Source of the DNA: Roseateles_C aquae
GTDB taxonomy: Bacteria; Pseudomonadota; Gammaproteobacteria; Burkholderiales; Burkholderiaceae_C
Direction of reading: 5' to 3'
Assembly (NCBI RefSeq): GCF_032337115.1
Contig: NZ_JAVXZY010000001.1
Location: 682,001-746,000 of the forward strand
DNA length: 64,000 nucleotides
Shown: in pieces, positions 1 through 8,680 of the stretch
Position numbering within the stretch: the stretch's first letter is position 1
Layout: the number at the start of each line of letters is the position of its first letter
The notes under the pieces: model-generated
Told to the model about the DNA's origin: nothing
What the model saw: only the letters and a program-made list of their open reading frames with translations
The model's database searches: none
Position numbers and translations under genes: made by a program

Positions 1-1187
1 CCTATCTGCTCGGGCTGCTGGCCATGCTGTTCACGGCACTCAGCTATGCGGCCATGGCCGAAGCCTTTCCAGTAGCAGGATCGGCCTACGCCTACACACA
101 GCGCGGTCTGCACCCCTTGGCCGGTTTCTTCGCTGGTTGGCTGCTGCTGCTCGACTACATCCTGGTACCAGCGCTGCTGTTCGTCATCAGCGCCGGTTCC
201 TTGCAAGCACTGCTGCCGGCCTGGCCAAAATGGCTCTGGGTGCTGGGCTTTATTGCCCTGTGCACCGCCATCAATCTGCGCGGCGTCGAGCTGACGGCAC
301 GTGCCAACCGGCTGTTCCTGCAGCTGCAGCTGCTGGTGCTGGCCTTGTTCATGGTCATCGGTCTGTGGGCGCTTTACCAGGCCGGCGGACCGGGACTGAG
401 CCTGGCGCCGGTGAGCCCCACCGGCCTGAGCTGGAGCTGGTTGGGCGGCGCAGCAGCCATAGCGGCACTGTCATTCCTGGGCTTTGACGCCATCTCCACG
501 CTCAGCGAAGAGGTGCGCGAGGATCAGCCGCGTGCCGTTTCCCGGGCCACCTTGCTGGTGCTATTCCTGATGGGTGCCTGCTTCATCGCCCAGACCTGGG
601 TCGCCGCGGACCTGGCTCAAGGCTTGCAGATCAGCAGCCCCGACAGCGCTTTCTACGAGATCGCCCAGAAGGCAGGCGGCCGGGCCTTGTTCGTCACCAC
701 TGCGGTGGCCACCGCACTGGCATGGGGAATCGCTAACGCAATGAGTGCGCAGGCTGCGGTTGCACGCGTGCTGTTTGCCATGGGCCGCGACCGCCAGCTC
801 CCGGGCTCGCGCTGGCTGGCCGCCGTGCACCCGGTAAGGCAGACGCCTGGCTTCAGCACCGCCCTGGTGGCGCTGGTGTCACTGGCGGTGGCTCTGTATT
901 TCCTCGACGATCCCGCAGCGTTGACCAATCTGGTCACCTTCGGTGCCCTCAGCGCCTTCGGCCTGCTGCATCTGGCTGTGAGCTGGCATTTCCTGGTGCG
1001 CCAGCGCAGCCGACGTTGGCTGCGCCACGGCCTGCTGCCCTTGGCCGGCCTGGCGGTGCTGCTCTTCATCCTGCACGGCCAGGACCGTGCCGCCATGCAG
1101 CTGGGCCTGGCCTGGCTGGCGCTGGGCGCGCTATGGGCCGGCGTGCAGCGCCTATGGCTGCGCCGTGAGCTGAAGCTGGCCGTCTGA
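1..1187 (+). CDS. APC-superfamily permease, putrescine importer PuuP-like (5' end outside window)
   Basis: The reading frame is open from base 3 and the start codon lies upstream of the window. The visible 394 residues form a run of hydrophobic membrane segments typical of the amino acid/polyamine/organocation superfamily. The early motif PVAGSAYAYTQ and the later SFLGFDAISTLSEEV closely resemble PuuP-type putrescine/amino acid importers. The protein probably sits in the inner membrane and imports a polyamine or amino acid by ion symport; the exact substrate cannot be read from the sequence. It ends at a TGA before a 375-base gap, so it is probably not co-transcribed with the chitinases. Confidence 0.75.
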   Translation, partial: YLLGLLAMLFTALSYAAMAEAFPVAGSAYAYTQRGLHPLAGFFAGWLLLLDYILVPALLFVISAGSLQALLPAWPKWLWVLGFIALCTAINLRGVELTARANRLFLQLQLLVLALFMVIGLWALYQAGGPGLSLAPVSPTGLSWSWLGGAAAIAALSFLGFDAISTLSEEVREDQPRAVSRATLLVLFLMGACFIAQTWVAADLAQGLQISSPDSAFYEIAQKAGGRALFVTTAVATALAWGIANAMSAQAAVARVLFAMGRDRQLPGSRWLAAVHPVRQTPGFSTALVALVSLAVALYFLDDPAALTNLVTFGALSAFGLLHLAVSWHFLVRQRSRRWLRHGLLPLAGLAVLLFILHGQDRAAMQLGLAWLALGALWAGVQRLWLRRELKLAV

Positions 1188-1214
1188 TCCGGGCAGCACA
1201 AATAACCCTCCAAC

Positions 1215-1234
1215 GCCGCGGCCAGCGCCGCGGC
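1215..1234. terminator. GC-rich hairpin after the permease gene
   Basis: Two copies of GCCGCGGC separated by CAGC can form an 8-bp stem with a 4-base loop, 28 bases after the permease stop codon. There is no T-run, so this is at best a weak or factor-dependent terminator. Confidence 0.3.
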
Positions 1235-1343
1235 CGAAACGCGAGCGCAGCCACGGCCACGCCCTGCCGGTCAGCCGCGGGATCGGCGATCTTGCCCTGC
1301 GCCTCGCGCTGCCCGGTCGGGCCCGCGCCACCCCTCAACTGGC

Positions 1344-1463
1344 ACCAATCTGGTATGCAAAGTTACTCTGCGTTACCGCCGCCATTAGTGTTTTCATCGA
1401 TGTTTTTGTCCAAACTGGTATCTACATTAAATACCACTAAAACGCCAATGGTCGAAAAGACCA
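1344..1463 (+). promoter_or_regulatory. Candidate operator region upstream of the chitinase cluster
   Basis: This is the most AT-rich part of the 375-base gap (1188-1562) before the first chitinase. It holds an inverted repeat TGGTAT (1416-1421) and ATACCA (1431-1436) with a 9-base spacer, a second TGGTAT at 1351-1356 preceded by ACCA, and a perfect TGGTC-N5-GACCA palindrome at 1449-1463. TGGT/ACCA half-sites of this kind suit GntR- or LacI-family repressors that often control chitin and GlcNAc use. The regulator is not in the window and the assignment is inference. No convincing -35/-10 pair could be fixed. Confidence 0.45.
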
Positions 1464-1562
1464 AGAGCAACGGGACCGGTGCTTAGGGGAATCGGGATCC
1501 GTATCAAAGAGAGAGACAGCCTCAGCGCTTAGCAGTTCGCGCTCTGGACGCAGGAGACGTTC

Positions 1563-3308
1563 ATGGAGATTCGCGCAGTAAGCCCGCGCTGGCTTGGCCA
1601 TGCCTTGCCCGCCGCCCCCGCCCACATCGGCCATGTCGGCCGTCGGGCAGCCCTCAGCAGCCATGTGTTGCTCGCCTTGAGTCTGGCCTTGGCCAGCCTG
1701 CCCGGCATGGCAGCGATCAATTGCAGCAGCCTGCCGGCCTGGTCGGCCGCCAACGCATACACCTCCGGCACCCAGGTGCAGGATGGCGGCAATGCCTATT
1801 CGGCCAATTGGTGGACGCAGAACCAGCCGCCGGCGAGCAACTCCGGCGCCTGGGCCGTCTGGAAGCCGCTGGGCGCCTGCGACAGCGGTGGCGGCAGCAC
1901 CGGCGGCAACAAGCCGCCCGCCGCCGCCTTCGCTGCCACCGTGGACCGGCTCAGCATCAGCTTCGACGCCAGCGCCTCCAGCGATCCGGACGGTAGCGTC
2001 GCCAGCTACAGCTGGAACTTTGGCGACGGCAGCACTGGCAGCGGCGCCAAGCTCAGCCACAGTTACGCGGCCCCCGGCACCTATCCGGTCACGCTGACCG
2101 TCACCGACAACAAGGGCGCGACCGGCAGCAAGGCGGCGAGCTACACACTCGCTTCGGTCACCAAGGACCCGGCCACCGGCAAGTACCTGCTCAAGCAGGC
2201 CGATGTGCTGGCCACCGAAGCCGCGCTGACCAACACCGCGCTGTTCCGTGCCGTCAAGGCCTCGATCGCGACGCGCGACAACGCGGTCGTCACCGCCACC
2301 GCGCCGGGTCTGGCCAGCAATCCGGAAAACGTCAAGCGGGTCGAGCGGTTGCTGCCGGCCAGCCAGTGGGAGTTCCTGTTCCCGCTGCGCAACCCTTCCT
2401 ATACCTACACCGGCTTGCTCCAGGCGATCGCCAAATTCGCCGGCGTCTGTGCGACGTACACCGACGGCCGCGACAGCGACGCCATCTGCCGCAAGACGCT
2501 GGCAACGATGTTCGCGCACTTCACCCAGGAGACCGGTGCCCACGATCCGAACAGCACCACGCCGCAGTGGCGCCAGGCGCTGTACTTCGTCCGTGAGTCC
2601 GGCTGCAGCGAAGACGGCTACGGCTGCCCCTACAACAACGAGTGTGCGCCAGGCACCTGGCAAAGCGCCGCCTGGCCCTGCGGCAAGGACGCGCAAGGCC
2701 GCTTCAAGCAGTACTTCGGTCGTGGCGCCAAGCAGCTGTCCTACAACTACAACTACGGCCCCTTCTCCGATGCGATGTACGGCGATGTGACGGTGCTGCT
2801 GAACAAACCCGAACTGGTCGCCGACACCTGGCTGAACCTGGCCTCGGCGGTGTTCTTCTTCACCTACCCGGCCTCGCCCAAGCCCAGCATGCTGCATGTG
2901 GTTGACGGTACCTGGCAACCCAACGCGGCCGACACCGCGGCCGGCATCAAGCCCGGCTTTGGCGCCACGACCAACATCATCAACGGTGGCATCGAATGCG
3001 GCCAAGGCGCCGAGAAGCCGCAGTCAGTCAATCGCATCGCCTACTACAAGGCCCATGCGGCAGCACTGAATGTGCCGATCGGCGCCAACGAGGAACTCGG
3101 CTGCGCCAATCAAAAGCCCTTCACCGTCAGCGGTGCCGGCGCACTGAACATCTACTGGGATCAGGACTGGTCCTATCACCCGGAGATGCCCGAAGGCAAG
3201 GCCTTCGCCTGCAAGCTGGTCGGCTACCAAACCGCCTACTTTGCCCTCAAGGCCGGCGACTACCAGCGCTGCGTCGTGAAGTACTTTGACGTCGTCGTGA
3301 AGCCTTAG
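1563..3308 (+). CDS. Secreted GH19 chitinase with CBM5/12 and PKD modules
   Basis: The product is a 581-residue exported endochitinase that should hydrolyse beta-1,4-GlcNAc links with inversion. The order is: a long signal peptide (about 1-51, ending PGMAA), a CBM5/12 chitin-binding module (about 52-106, with NWWTQNQPP), a PKD domain (about 118-198), then a GH19 catalytic domain (about 210-540). GH19 marks are HFTQETGAH with catalytic-acid candidate Glu323, RESG with Glu345 (22 residues apart, as in plant GH19 enzymes), YFGRGAKQLSYNYNYG and NIINGGIECG. The start is supported by AGGAGA eight bases upstream. It leads a run of three chitinase genes. Confidence 0.93.
   Translation: MEIRAVSPRWLGHALPAAPAHIGHVGRRAALSSHVLLALSLALASLPGMAAINCSSLPAWSAANAYTSGTQVQDGGNAYSANWWTQNQPPASNSGAWAVWKPLGACDSGGGSTGGNKPPAAAFAATVDRLSISFDASASSDPDGSVASYSWNFGDGSTGSGAKLSHSYAAPGTYPVTLTVTDNKGATGSKAASYTLASVTKDPATGKYLLKQADVLATEAALTNTALFRAVKASIATRDNAVVTATAPGLASNPENVKRVERLLPASQWEFLFPLRNPSYTYTGLLQAIAKFAGVCATYTDGRDSDAICRKTLATMFAHFTQETGAHDPNSTTPQWRQALYFVRESGCSEDGYGCPYNNECAPGTWQSAAWPCGKDAQGRFKQYFGRGAKQLSYNYNYGPFSDAMYGDVTVLLNKPELVADTWLNLASAVFFFTYPASPKPSMLHVVDGTWQPNAADTAAGIKPGFGATTNIINGGIECGQGAEKPQSVNRIAYYKAHAAALNVPIGANEELGCANQKPFTVSGAGALNIYWDQDWSYHPEMPEGKAFACKLVGYQTAYFALKAGDYQRCVVKYFDVVVKP
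2091..2123 (+). repeat. 33-base identical PKD segment, copy 1 of 3
   Basis: This stretch of the PKD coding region, which encodes TLTVTDNKGAT, is identical base for base to 3861-3893 and 4119-4151 in the next gene. It points to recent exchange or duplication of PKD modules. Confidence 0.85.
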
Positions 3309-3364
3309 CCAGGCGACGCGGCGCTCTCGCGCCCTCCGCTCCCCCAGCCGGCAAGACCTGCCCT

Positions 3365-3399
3365 GACCCGGCGCCCCAAAGGCGCCCCGGGGTCGGGTC
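3365..3399 (+). terminator. Strong intercistronic hairpin between chitinase genes 1 and 2
   Basis: GACCCGGCGCC (3365-3375), loop CCAAA, then GGCGCC and a matching CGGGTC (3394-3399) form a long GC-rich stem with a bulge. No T-run follows. It may partly terminate transcription or stabilise a processed mRNA end. The next gene begins 41 bases later. Confidence 0.4.
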
Positions 3400-3440
3400 T
3401 CGCTCATCCTCAGTCTCCTCCAACTCATCAAGAGGTTTCC

Positions 3441-6400
3441 ATGCGAACCCGTCTCGTCTATGCGCTCGCCCTGACGGCCAGCGCCGGCCCTGCCCTGGCC
3501 TACAACTGCACCAACGTCGCCCCCTGGAACGCCAGCACGGCCTACAACGGCAGTGCCATCGTCAAGGACAACAACGTGGCCTACCAGGCCAAATGGTGGA
3601 CCCAGAACGAAGTCCCGGCCACGCACAGCGGCCAGTGGGACGTCTGGAAGAACCTCGGCAACTGCGATGGCAGCGTCAATCAGCCGCCGGTGGCCAGCTT
3701 CACCAACAGCGCCAGCGGCCTGACTGTCAGCGTCAACGGCAGCGCCTCGAGCGACCCGGACGGCAGCATCGCCAGCTACGCCTGGAACTTCGGTGACAAC
3801 AGCACAGCCAGCGGCGCCACCGCCAGCCACGCCTATGCCGCGGCCGGCACCTACACGATCACGCTGACCGTCACCGACAACAAGGGCGCGACCAACAGCA
3901 AGACAGCCAGCGTCACCGTCAGTGGCACGGCGGTCAACAAGCCGCCCGTCGCCAGCTTCACCAGCAGCGCCAGCGGCCTGACGCTGAGCGTCAACGGCAG
4001 CGGTTCCAGCGATCCGGACGGCACGATTGCCAGCTACGCCTGGAACTTCGGCGACAACACCAGCGGCAGCGGCGTCAGCACCAGCCACGCCTATGTGGCC
4101 GCCGGCACCTATACCGTGACGCTGACCGTCACCGACAACAAGGGCGCGACCAACGCCAAGAGCACCTCGGTGACCGTCAGCAGCACCAGCACCAACAAGC
4201 CGCCCACGGTGACACTGACCGCTCCGGGCAATAACAGCACGGCCAACGATGGCGACGTGCTGACGCTCAGCGCCAGCGCCAGCGATCCGGATGGCAGCGT
4301 TGCCAAGGTCAGCTTCTACGACAACGGTGCGCTGATTGCCGACGATGCCAGCAACCCTTACAGCGTCAGCTGGACGGCCAAGGCCGGCGTGCATGACCTC
4401 AGCGCCCGCGCCACCGACGACAAGGGCGCGACCAGCGATCTGGCCACCGCGCGCGTGACCGTCAACGGCGGCGTCGCCGGCGACGAGAAGTGCCGCCCCG
4501 AAGGCCTGTACACGACGCCGGGCACGACGCCGGCCTACTGCAAGGTCTATGACGCCAATGGCCGCGAGCTGATGGGGGCCGACAAGCCGCGCCGCATCAT
4601 CGGCTACTTCACCAGCTGGCGCACCGGCAAGGACGGCACGCCCGCCTACCTGGCCAGCCAGATCCCCTGGGACAAGCTGACCCACATCAACTACGCCTTC
4701 GCCCATGTGGACGGCAGCAACAAGCTGTCGATCGGCAACACCGCCGACCCGAACAATGCCGCCACCGGCCTGACCTGGGCCGGCGTGGCCGGCGCCGAAA
4801 TGGACGCGGGCTTTGCCTACAAAGGCCATTTCAACCTGCTGAACAAGTTCAAGAAGCAGTACCCGAATGTCAAGACGCTGATCTCGGTCGGCGGCTGGGC
4901 CGAAACCGGCGGCTACTTCGACGACAGCGGCAAGCGCGTGGCCAGCGGCGGTTTCTACACGATGACCACCAATGCCGATGGCAGTGCCAACACCGCCGGC
5001 ATCAACACCTTCGCCGACTCGGCCGTGGCCTTCATCCGCCAGTACGGCTTCAATGGTGTTGACATCGACTACGAGTACGCCACCAGCATGAAGGACGCCG
5101 GCAACCCCGACGACTTCACGATCAGCAATGCGCGCCGCGCCAGCCTGATGAAGAACTTCGTCACGCTGATGCAGACGCTGCGCGCCAAGCTCGATGCCGC
5201 CGGCCAGGCCGACAGCAAGCACTACATGCTGACCGTCGCCGCCCCGGCCTCCGGCTATCTGCTGCGCGGCATGGAGACCTACCAGGTGACCCAGTACCTG
5301 GATTACGTCAACATGATGAGCTACGACCTGCACGGCGCCTGGAACCAATTCGTCGGCCCCAACGCGGCGCTGAACGACAAGGGTGACGATTCCGAACTGG
5401 TCGCCTGGAGCTACTACACCGCCAGCCAGTACGGCCGCATCGGCTACCTGAACACCGACTGGGCCTATCACTACTTCCGCGGCGCCCTGCCGGCCGGCCG
5501 CATCAATATCGGTGTGCCCTACTACACCCGCGGCTGGAAGGACGTGACGGGCGGCAGCAATGGCCTCTGGGGCACGGCCGCACAGACCGACCAGAGCAAG
5601 TGCCCTCCCGGCACCGGCGGCGGTACCGTACAGAAGTGCGGCGCCGGCGCGATCGGCCTGGACAATATCTGGCACGACCTCGACGTCTCCAGCAAGGAAG
5701 TGCCGGCCGGCTCCAACCCGCTGTGGCACACGATGAACCTGGCCGCCGGCAAGAGCGGCAGCTATATCGGCGCCTATGGCCTGAACCCGGCCACCAATCC
5801 GCAGGACCAGTTCGTCGGCAGCTACACCCGCTACTACGACAGCACCCTGGTCGCGCCGTGGCTGTGGAACGCGCAGAAGAAGGTCTTCCTGTCGATCGAG
5901 GACGAGCAATCGCTGGGCGCCAAGGCCCAGTGGGTGTCCGACCGCGGCATCGGCGGCGTGATGTTCTGGGAACTCGCCGGCGACTACGCCTACGACAACA
6001 GCAAGGCCGAGTACGGCATGGGCAGCACGCTGACCAATCTGCTCTACAACAAGTTCAAGACGGCCGCGCCCTATGGCAACCGGCTGGCGCAGAACTCCAC
6101 GGCGACCATCCCCAGCGACACGATCGACATCCGGTTCGCCATCAGCGGCTTTGCACTCGGTGATGCGAACTACCCGATCAACCCGACGCTGACCGTCACC
6201 AACAAGAGCACGCAGACGCTGCCGGGCGGTACCGATTTCAGCTTCGACATTCCCACCGCGATTCCGGCTTCGCTGACCGACCAAAGCGGCTTTGGCCTCA
6301 AGGTCGTTACCGACGGTTCCAACCCCGGTGGTGGCAATGTGGGCGGGTTGAAGAACGACTTCCATCGCGCCGCCTTCAAGCTGCCGAGCTGGCAGACCCT

Positions 6401-6596
6401 GGCCCCCGGCGCCAGTGTCGCGATCAAGCTGAACTACTACCTGCCGATGCCGACGCCCAGCAACTGGGTCGTCAGCTTCGGCGGCAAGAGCTATGCGCTG
6501 ACTCAGGAAAACCGCCGTACCACGACGACCAGCCTGGCTGCCACCAGCAGCGCCAATCGTGCCCGGGCTAGCAGCGTCAGCAAGGCCCAGCACTGA
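3441..6596 (+). CDS. Secreted multidomain GH18 chitinase (CBM5/12, two PKD, Ig-like, GH18, ChiC C-terminal domain)
   Basis: The 1051-residue exported chitinase starts at an ATG preceded by AAGAGG. Modules: signal peptide 1-20 (cut after PALA), CBM5/12 21-76, PKD about 82-160 and 167-248, a bacterial Ig-like domain about 253-342, a GH18 barrel about 385-875, and a C-terminal domain (about 890-1030) resembling the chitinase C-terminal (ChiC) family. The GH18 active-site motif reads NGVDIDYE at 538-545, with Glu545 as proton donor and Asp541/Asp543 kept; the first Asp of DxxDxDxE is Asn538. SVGGW and MSYDLHG are other GH18 marks. Retaining hydrolysis of chitin outside the cell is expected. Confidence 0.93.
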   Translation: MRTRLVYALALTASAGPALAYNCTNVAPWNASTAYNGSAIVKDNNVAYQAKWWTQNEVPATHSGQWDVWKNLGNCDGSVNQPPVASFTNSASGLTVSVNGSASSDPDGSIASYAWNFGDNSTASGATASHAYAAAGTYTITLTVTDNKGATNSKTASVTVSGTAVNKPPVASFTSSASGLTLSVNGSGSSDPDGTIASYAWNFGDNTSGSGVSTSHAYVAAGTYTVTLTVTDNKGATNAKSTSVTVSSTSTNKPPTVTLTAPGNNSTANDGDVLTLSASASDPDGSVAKVSFYDNGALIADDASNPYSVSWTAKAGVHDLSARATDDKGATSDLATARVTVNGGVAGDEKCRPEGLYTTPGTTPAYCKVYDANGRELMGADKPRRIIGYFTSWRTGKDGTPAYLASQIPWDKLTHINYAFAHVDGSNKLSIGNTADPNNAATGLTWAGVAGAEMDAGFAYKGHFNLLNKFKKQYPNVKTLISVGGWAETGGYFDDSGKRVASGGFYTMTTNADGSANTAGINTFADSAVAFIRQYGFNGVDIDYEYATSMKDAGNPDDFTISNARRASLMKNFVTLMQTLRAKLDAAGQADSKHYMLTVAAPASGYLLRGMETYQVTQYLDYVNMMSYDLHGAWNQFVGPNAALNDKGDDSELVAWSYYTASQYGRIGYLNTDWAYHYFRGALPAGRINIGVPYYTRGWKDVTGGSNGLWGTAAQTDQSKCPPGTGGGTVQKCGAGAIGLDNIWHDLDVSSKEVPAGSNPLWHTMNLAAGKSGSYIGAYGLNPATNPQDQFVGSYTRYYDSTLVAPWLWNAQKKVFLSIEDEQSLGAKAQWVSDRGIGGVMFWELAGDYAYDNSKAEYGMGSTLTNLLYNKFKTAAPYGNRLAQNSTATIPSDTIDIRFAISGFALGDANYPINPTLTVTNKSTQTLPGGTDFSFDIPTAIPASLTDQSGFGLKVVTDGSNPGGGNVGGLKNDFHRAAFKLPSWQTLAPGASVAIKLNYYLPMPTPSNWVVSFGGKSYALTQENRRTTTTSLAATSSANRARASSVSKAQH
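3501..3667 (+). repeat. Duplicated CBM5/12 coding segment, copy 1
   Basis: This 167-base segment, encoding the mature N-terminal chitin-binding module, aligns without gaps to 6719-6885 in the next gene. By hand count about 17 bases differ (near 90% identity), with about five amino acid changes. The flanking domains of the two genes are different, so only the module is shared. Confidence 0.85.
3861..3893 (+). repeat. 33-base identical PKD segment, copy 2 of 3
   Basis: Identical to 2091-2123 and 4119-4151; it lies at the end of the first PKD domain of this GH18 chitinase. Confidence 0.85.
4119..4151 (+). repeat. 33-base identical PKD segment, copy 3 of 3
   Basis: Identical to 2091-2123 and 3861-3893; it lies at the end of the second PKD domain of this GH18 chitinase. 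Confidence 0.85.
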
Positions 6597-6643
6597 GTCC
6601 CCTGCCCTCCCTCCCTTCCTTCCTTCAAATGAGAGAGACAACG

Positions 6644-8680
6644 ATGAAGTTCACACCTACCTTTGTCCAGCTGGCCGTCGCGGCCGGCTTCGGACTGGCC
6701 GGCTCACACGCCATGGCCTACAACTGCACCAACGTCGCCGCCTGGAATGCGGCGACCGCCTACAACGGCAGTGCCATCGTCAAGGACAACAACATTGCCT
6801 ACCAGTCCAAATGGTGGACCCAGAATGAAGCCCCGGCCACCCACAGCGGTCAATGGGATGTCTGGAAGAACCTCGGCAACTGCGACATCACCAATACCGA
6901 CACCACGCCGCCCACCGTGCCAGGCAGCCTGGCCGCCAGCGCCATCACCGCCAGCAGCATCACGCTGAGCTGGGCCGCCTCGACCGACGCCGGCAGCGGC
7001 GTTGCCGGCTACGACGTCTACCGCAACGGCACGCTGGTCGGCTCGCCGACCGGCACCAGCTATGTCGACAGCGGCCTGGCCGCCAACACCAGCTACAGCT
7101 ACACGGTGCGCGCCAAGGACAAGGCCGGCAACAACTCGGCCCAGAGCAGCGCACTGAGCGCCAAGACCTCGGCCGCCGGCAGCTGCGCCGCCGCGCCGGC
7201 CACGCCGACCGGTCTGTCTGCCCCGTCCAAGTCCAGCACCGGTGTGAACCTGAGCTGGAACAGCGTCACCGCCGGCCCGAACTGCACCGTGCAGTACCGT
7301 GTGCTGCAGGGCAGCGCCCAGGCCGCCCAAGGCGCGGCCACGACGGCCAGCATCAATGGCCTGACGCCGGACACCGACTACAGCTTCAGCGTTCAGGCGG
7401 TCAACGAGGCGGGCGCCTCGCCGGCCACCCCGGCCCTGACGGTGCATACCGACAAGGCCACTGTCGGCGGCAAGAATGTGCTCGGCTATTTCGCGCAGTG
7501 GGGCATCTACGACCGCAAGTACTTCGTCAAGAACATCGATACCAGCGGCTCCGCCCCGCTGCTGACGCACATCAACTACGCCTTCGGCAATGTGCGCAAC
7601 AACAAGTGCGAGGTCGGCCTGACGGTGCCGGTGAATGAAGACACGGGCGTGGGCGGCGACGCGTTTGCCGACTACACCAAGTCGATCGACGCCGCTGGCA
7701 GCATCGACGGCAAGGCCGACGCCTGGGATGCGCCGCTGCGCGGCAACTGGGGCCAGCTGAAGAAGCTCAAGGCCAAGTATCCGAAGCTCAAGGTGCTGAT
7801 CTCGCTGGGTGGCTGGACCTACTCGCGCGGCTTCTCCGAGGCCGCCAAGCCTGAGAACCGTGTCGCCTTCGTCAAGAGCTGCGTCGACGCTTACATCAAG
7901 GGCGATCTGCCCAAGGTGGACTACGCCGGTGGCCCGGGCGCGCTGGCCGGCGTGTTCGACGGTATCGACATCGACTGGGAGTACCCGGCGGCCTGTGGCC
8001 TGTCCTGCGGCAAGCCGGAAGACACGGCCAACTTCACCGGTCTGCTGGCGGAGTTCCGCAAGCAGCTCGATGCGGTCAAGCCTGGACTGCTGCTGTCGAT
8101 CGCCGCACCGGCTGGCGTGGACAAGATCCGCATGATCGAGCCCGACAAGTTCCACCCCTACCTGGACTTCATCAATGTGATGACCTACGACTTCCACGGC
8201 GGCTGGGAAGGCACCACGGGCTTCCACTCGCCGCTGTATGGCAATAGCAATGACCCCGGCACCGGTGATGTGAAGTTCTACAACACCGACGCTGCACTGC
8301 AGGCCTACCTGAACAAGGGCGTGCCTTCGAACAAGCTGCAGATCGGCATCGGCTTCTACGGCCGTGGCTGGACCGGTGTGGCCAACGTCGGCAACGGCCT
8401 GTACCAGAAGGGCACGGCCGCTCCGGGCAAGTACGAAAAGGGCATCGAGGACTACAAGATCCTCAAGACCCTGGGCTACCCAAGCTTCGTCGACCCGCAA
8501 AGCCGTGCGCAGTGGATCTACAACGGCACGACCTTCTGGAGCTTCGACACGCCGGCCCAGATCACCGAGAAGATGAGCTATGCCAAGTCCAAGGGCCTGG
8601 GTGGCGCTTTCTTCTGGGAGTTCAATGGTGACGACACCCAGGCCACGCTGCTCAAGGCGATCAGCAATGGCCTGAAGTAA
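6644..8680 (+). CDS. Secreted GH18 chitinase with CBM5/12 and two fibronectin type III domains
   Basis: The 678-residue exported chitinase is read from the ATG at 6644, which has GAGAGA at a proper distance; an in-frame ATG at 6629 has no ribosome-binding site. Modules: signal peptide 1-25 (ending SHAMA), CBM5/12 26-81 almost identical to that of the previous gene, two FnIII domains about 87-170 and 178-262, and a GH18 barrel about 270-678. The active site is complete: DGIDIDWE with Glu446 as proton donor. SLGGW and MTYDFHG also fit. It follows the previous chitinase by 47 bases, so the two are probably co-transcribed. Its last 20 bases overlap the convergent oxidoreductase gene. Confidence 0.93.
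   Translation: MKFTPTFVQLAVAAGFGLAGSHAMAYNCTNVAAWNAATAYNGSAIVKDNNIAYQSKWWTQNEAPATHSGQWDVWKNLGNCDITNTDTTPPTVPGSLAASAITASSITLSWAASTDAGSGVAGYDVYRNGTLVGSPTGTSYVDSGLAANTSYSYTVRAKDKAGNNSAQSSALSAKTSAAGSCAAAPATPTGLSAPSKSSTGVNLSWNSVTAGPNCTVQYRVLQGSAQAAQGAATTASINGLTPDTDYSFSVQAVNEAGASPATPALTVHTDKATVGGKNVLGYFAQWGIYDRKYFVKNIDTSGSAPLLTHINYAFGNVRNNKCEVGLTVPVNEDTGVGGDAFADYTKSIDAAGSIDGKADAWDAPLRGNWGQLKKLKAKYPKLKVLISLGGWTYSRGFSEAAKPENRVAFVKSCVDAYIKGDLPKVDYAGGPGALAGVFDGIDIDWEYPAACGLSCGKPEDTANFTGLLAEFRKQLDAVKPGLLLSIAAPAGVDKIRMIEPDKFHPYLDFINVMTYDFHGGWEGTTGFHSPLYGNSNDPGTGDVKFYNTDAALQAYLNKGVPSNKLQIGIGFYGRGWTGVANVGNGLYQKGTAAPGKYEKGIEDYKILKTLGYPSFVDPQSRAQWIYNGTTFWSFDTPAQITEKMSYAKSKGLGGAFFWEFNGDDTQATLLKAISNGLK
6719..6885 (+). 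repeat. Duplicated CBM5/12 coding segment, copy 2
   Basis: Partner of 3501-3667; about 90% identical over 167 bases by hand count. Confidence 0.85.

Noticed and set aside
1292..1486. 64-codon frame upstream of the first chitinase
   Set aside because: No ribosome-binding site or family likeness, and it lies over the AT-rich operator-like region.
3024..6641. Very long open frame (1205 codons) on the minus strand opposite the large GH18 chitinase
   Set aside because: The plus strand encodes an unmistakable multidomain chitinase; long antisense frames are expected in high-GC DNA with this codon use, and the antisense product is low-complexity Gly/Val/Arg-rich with no family motif.
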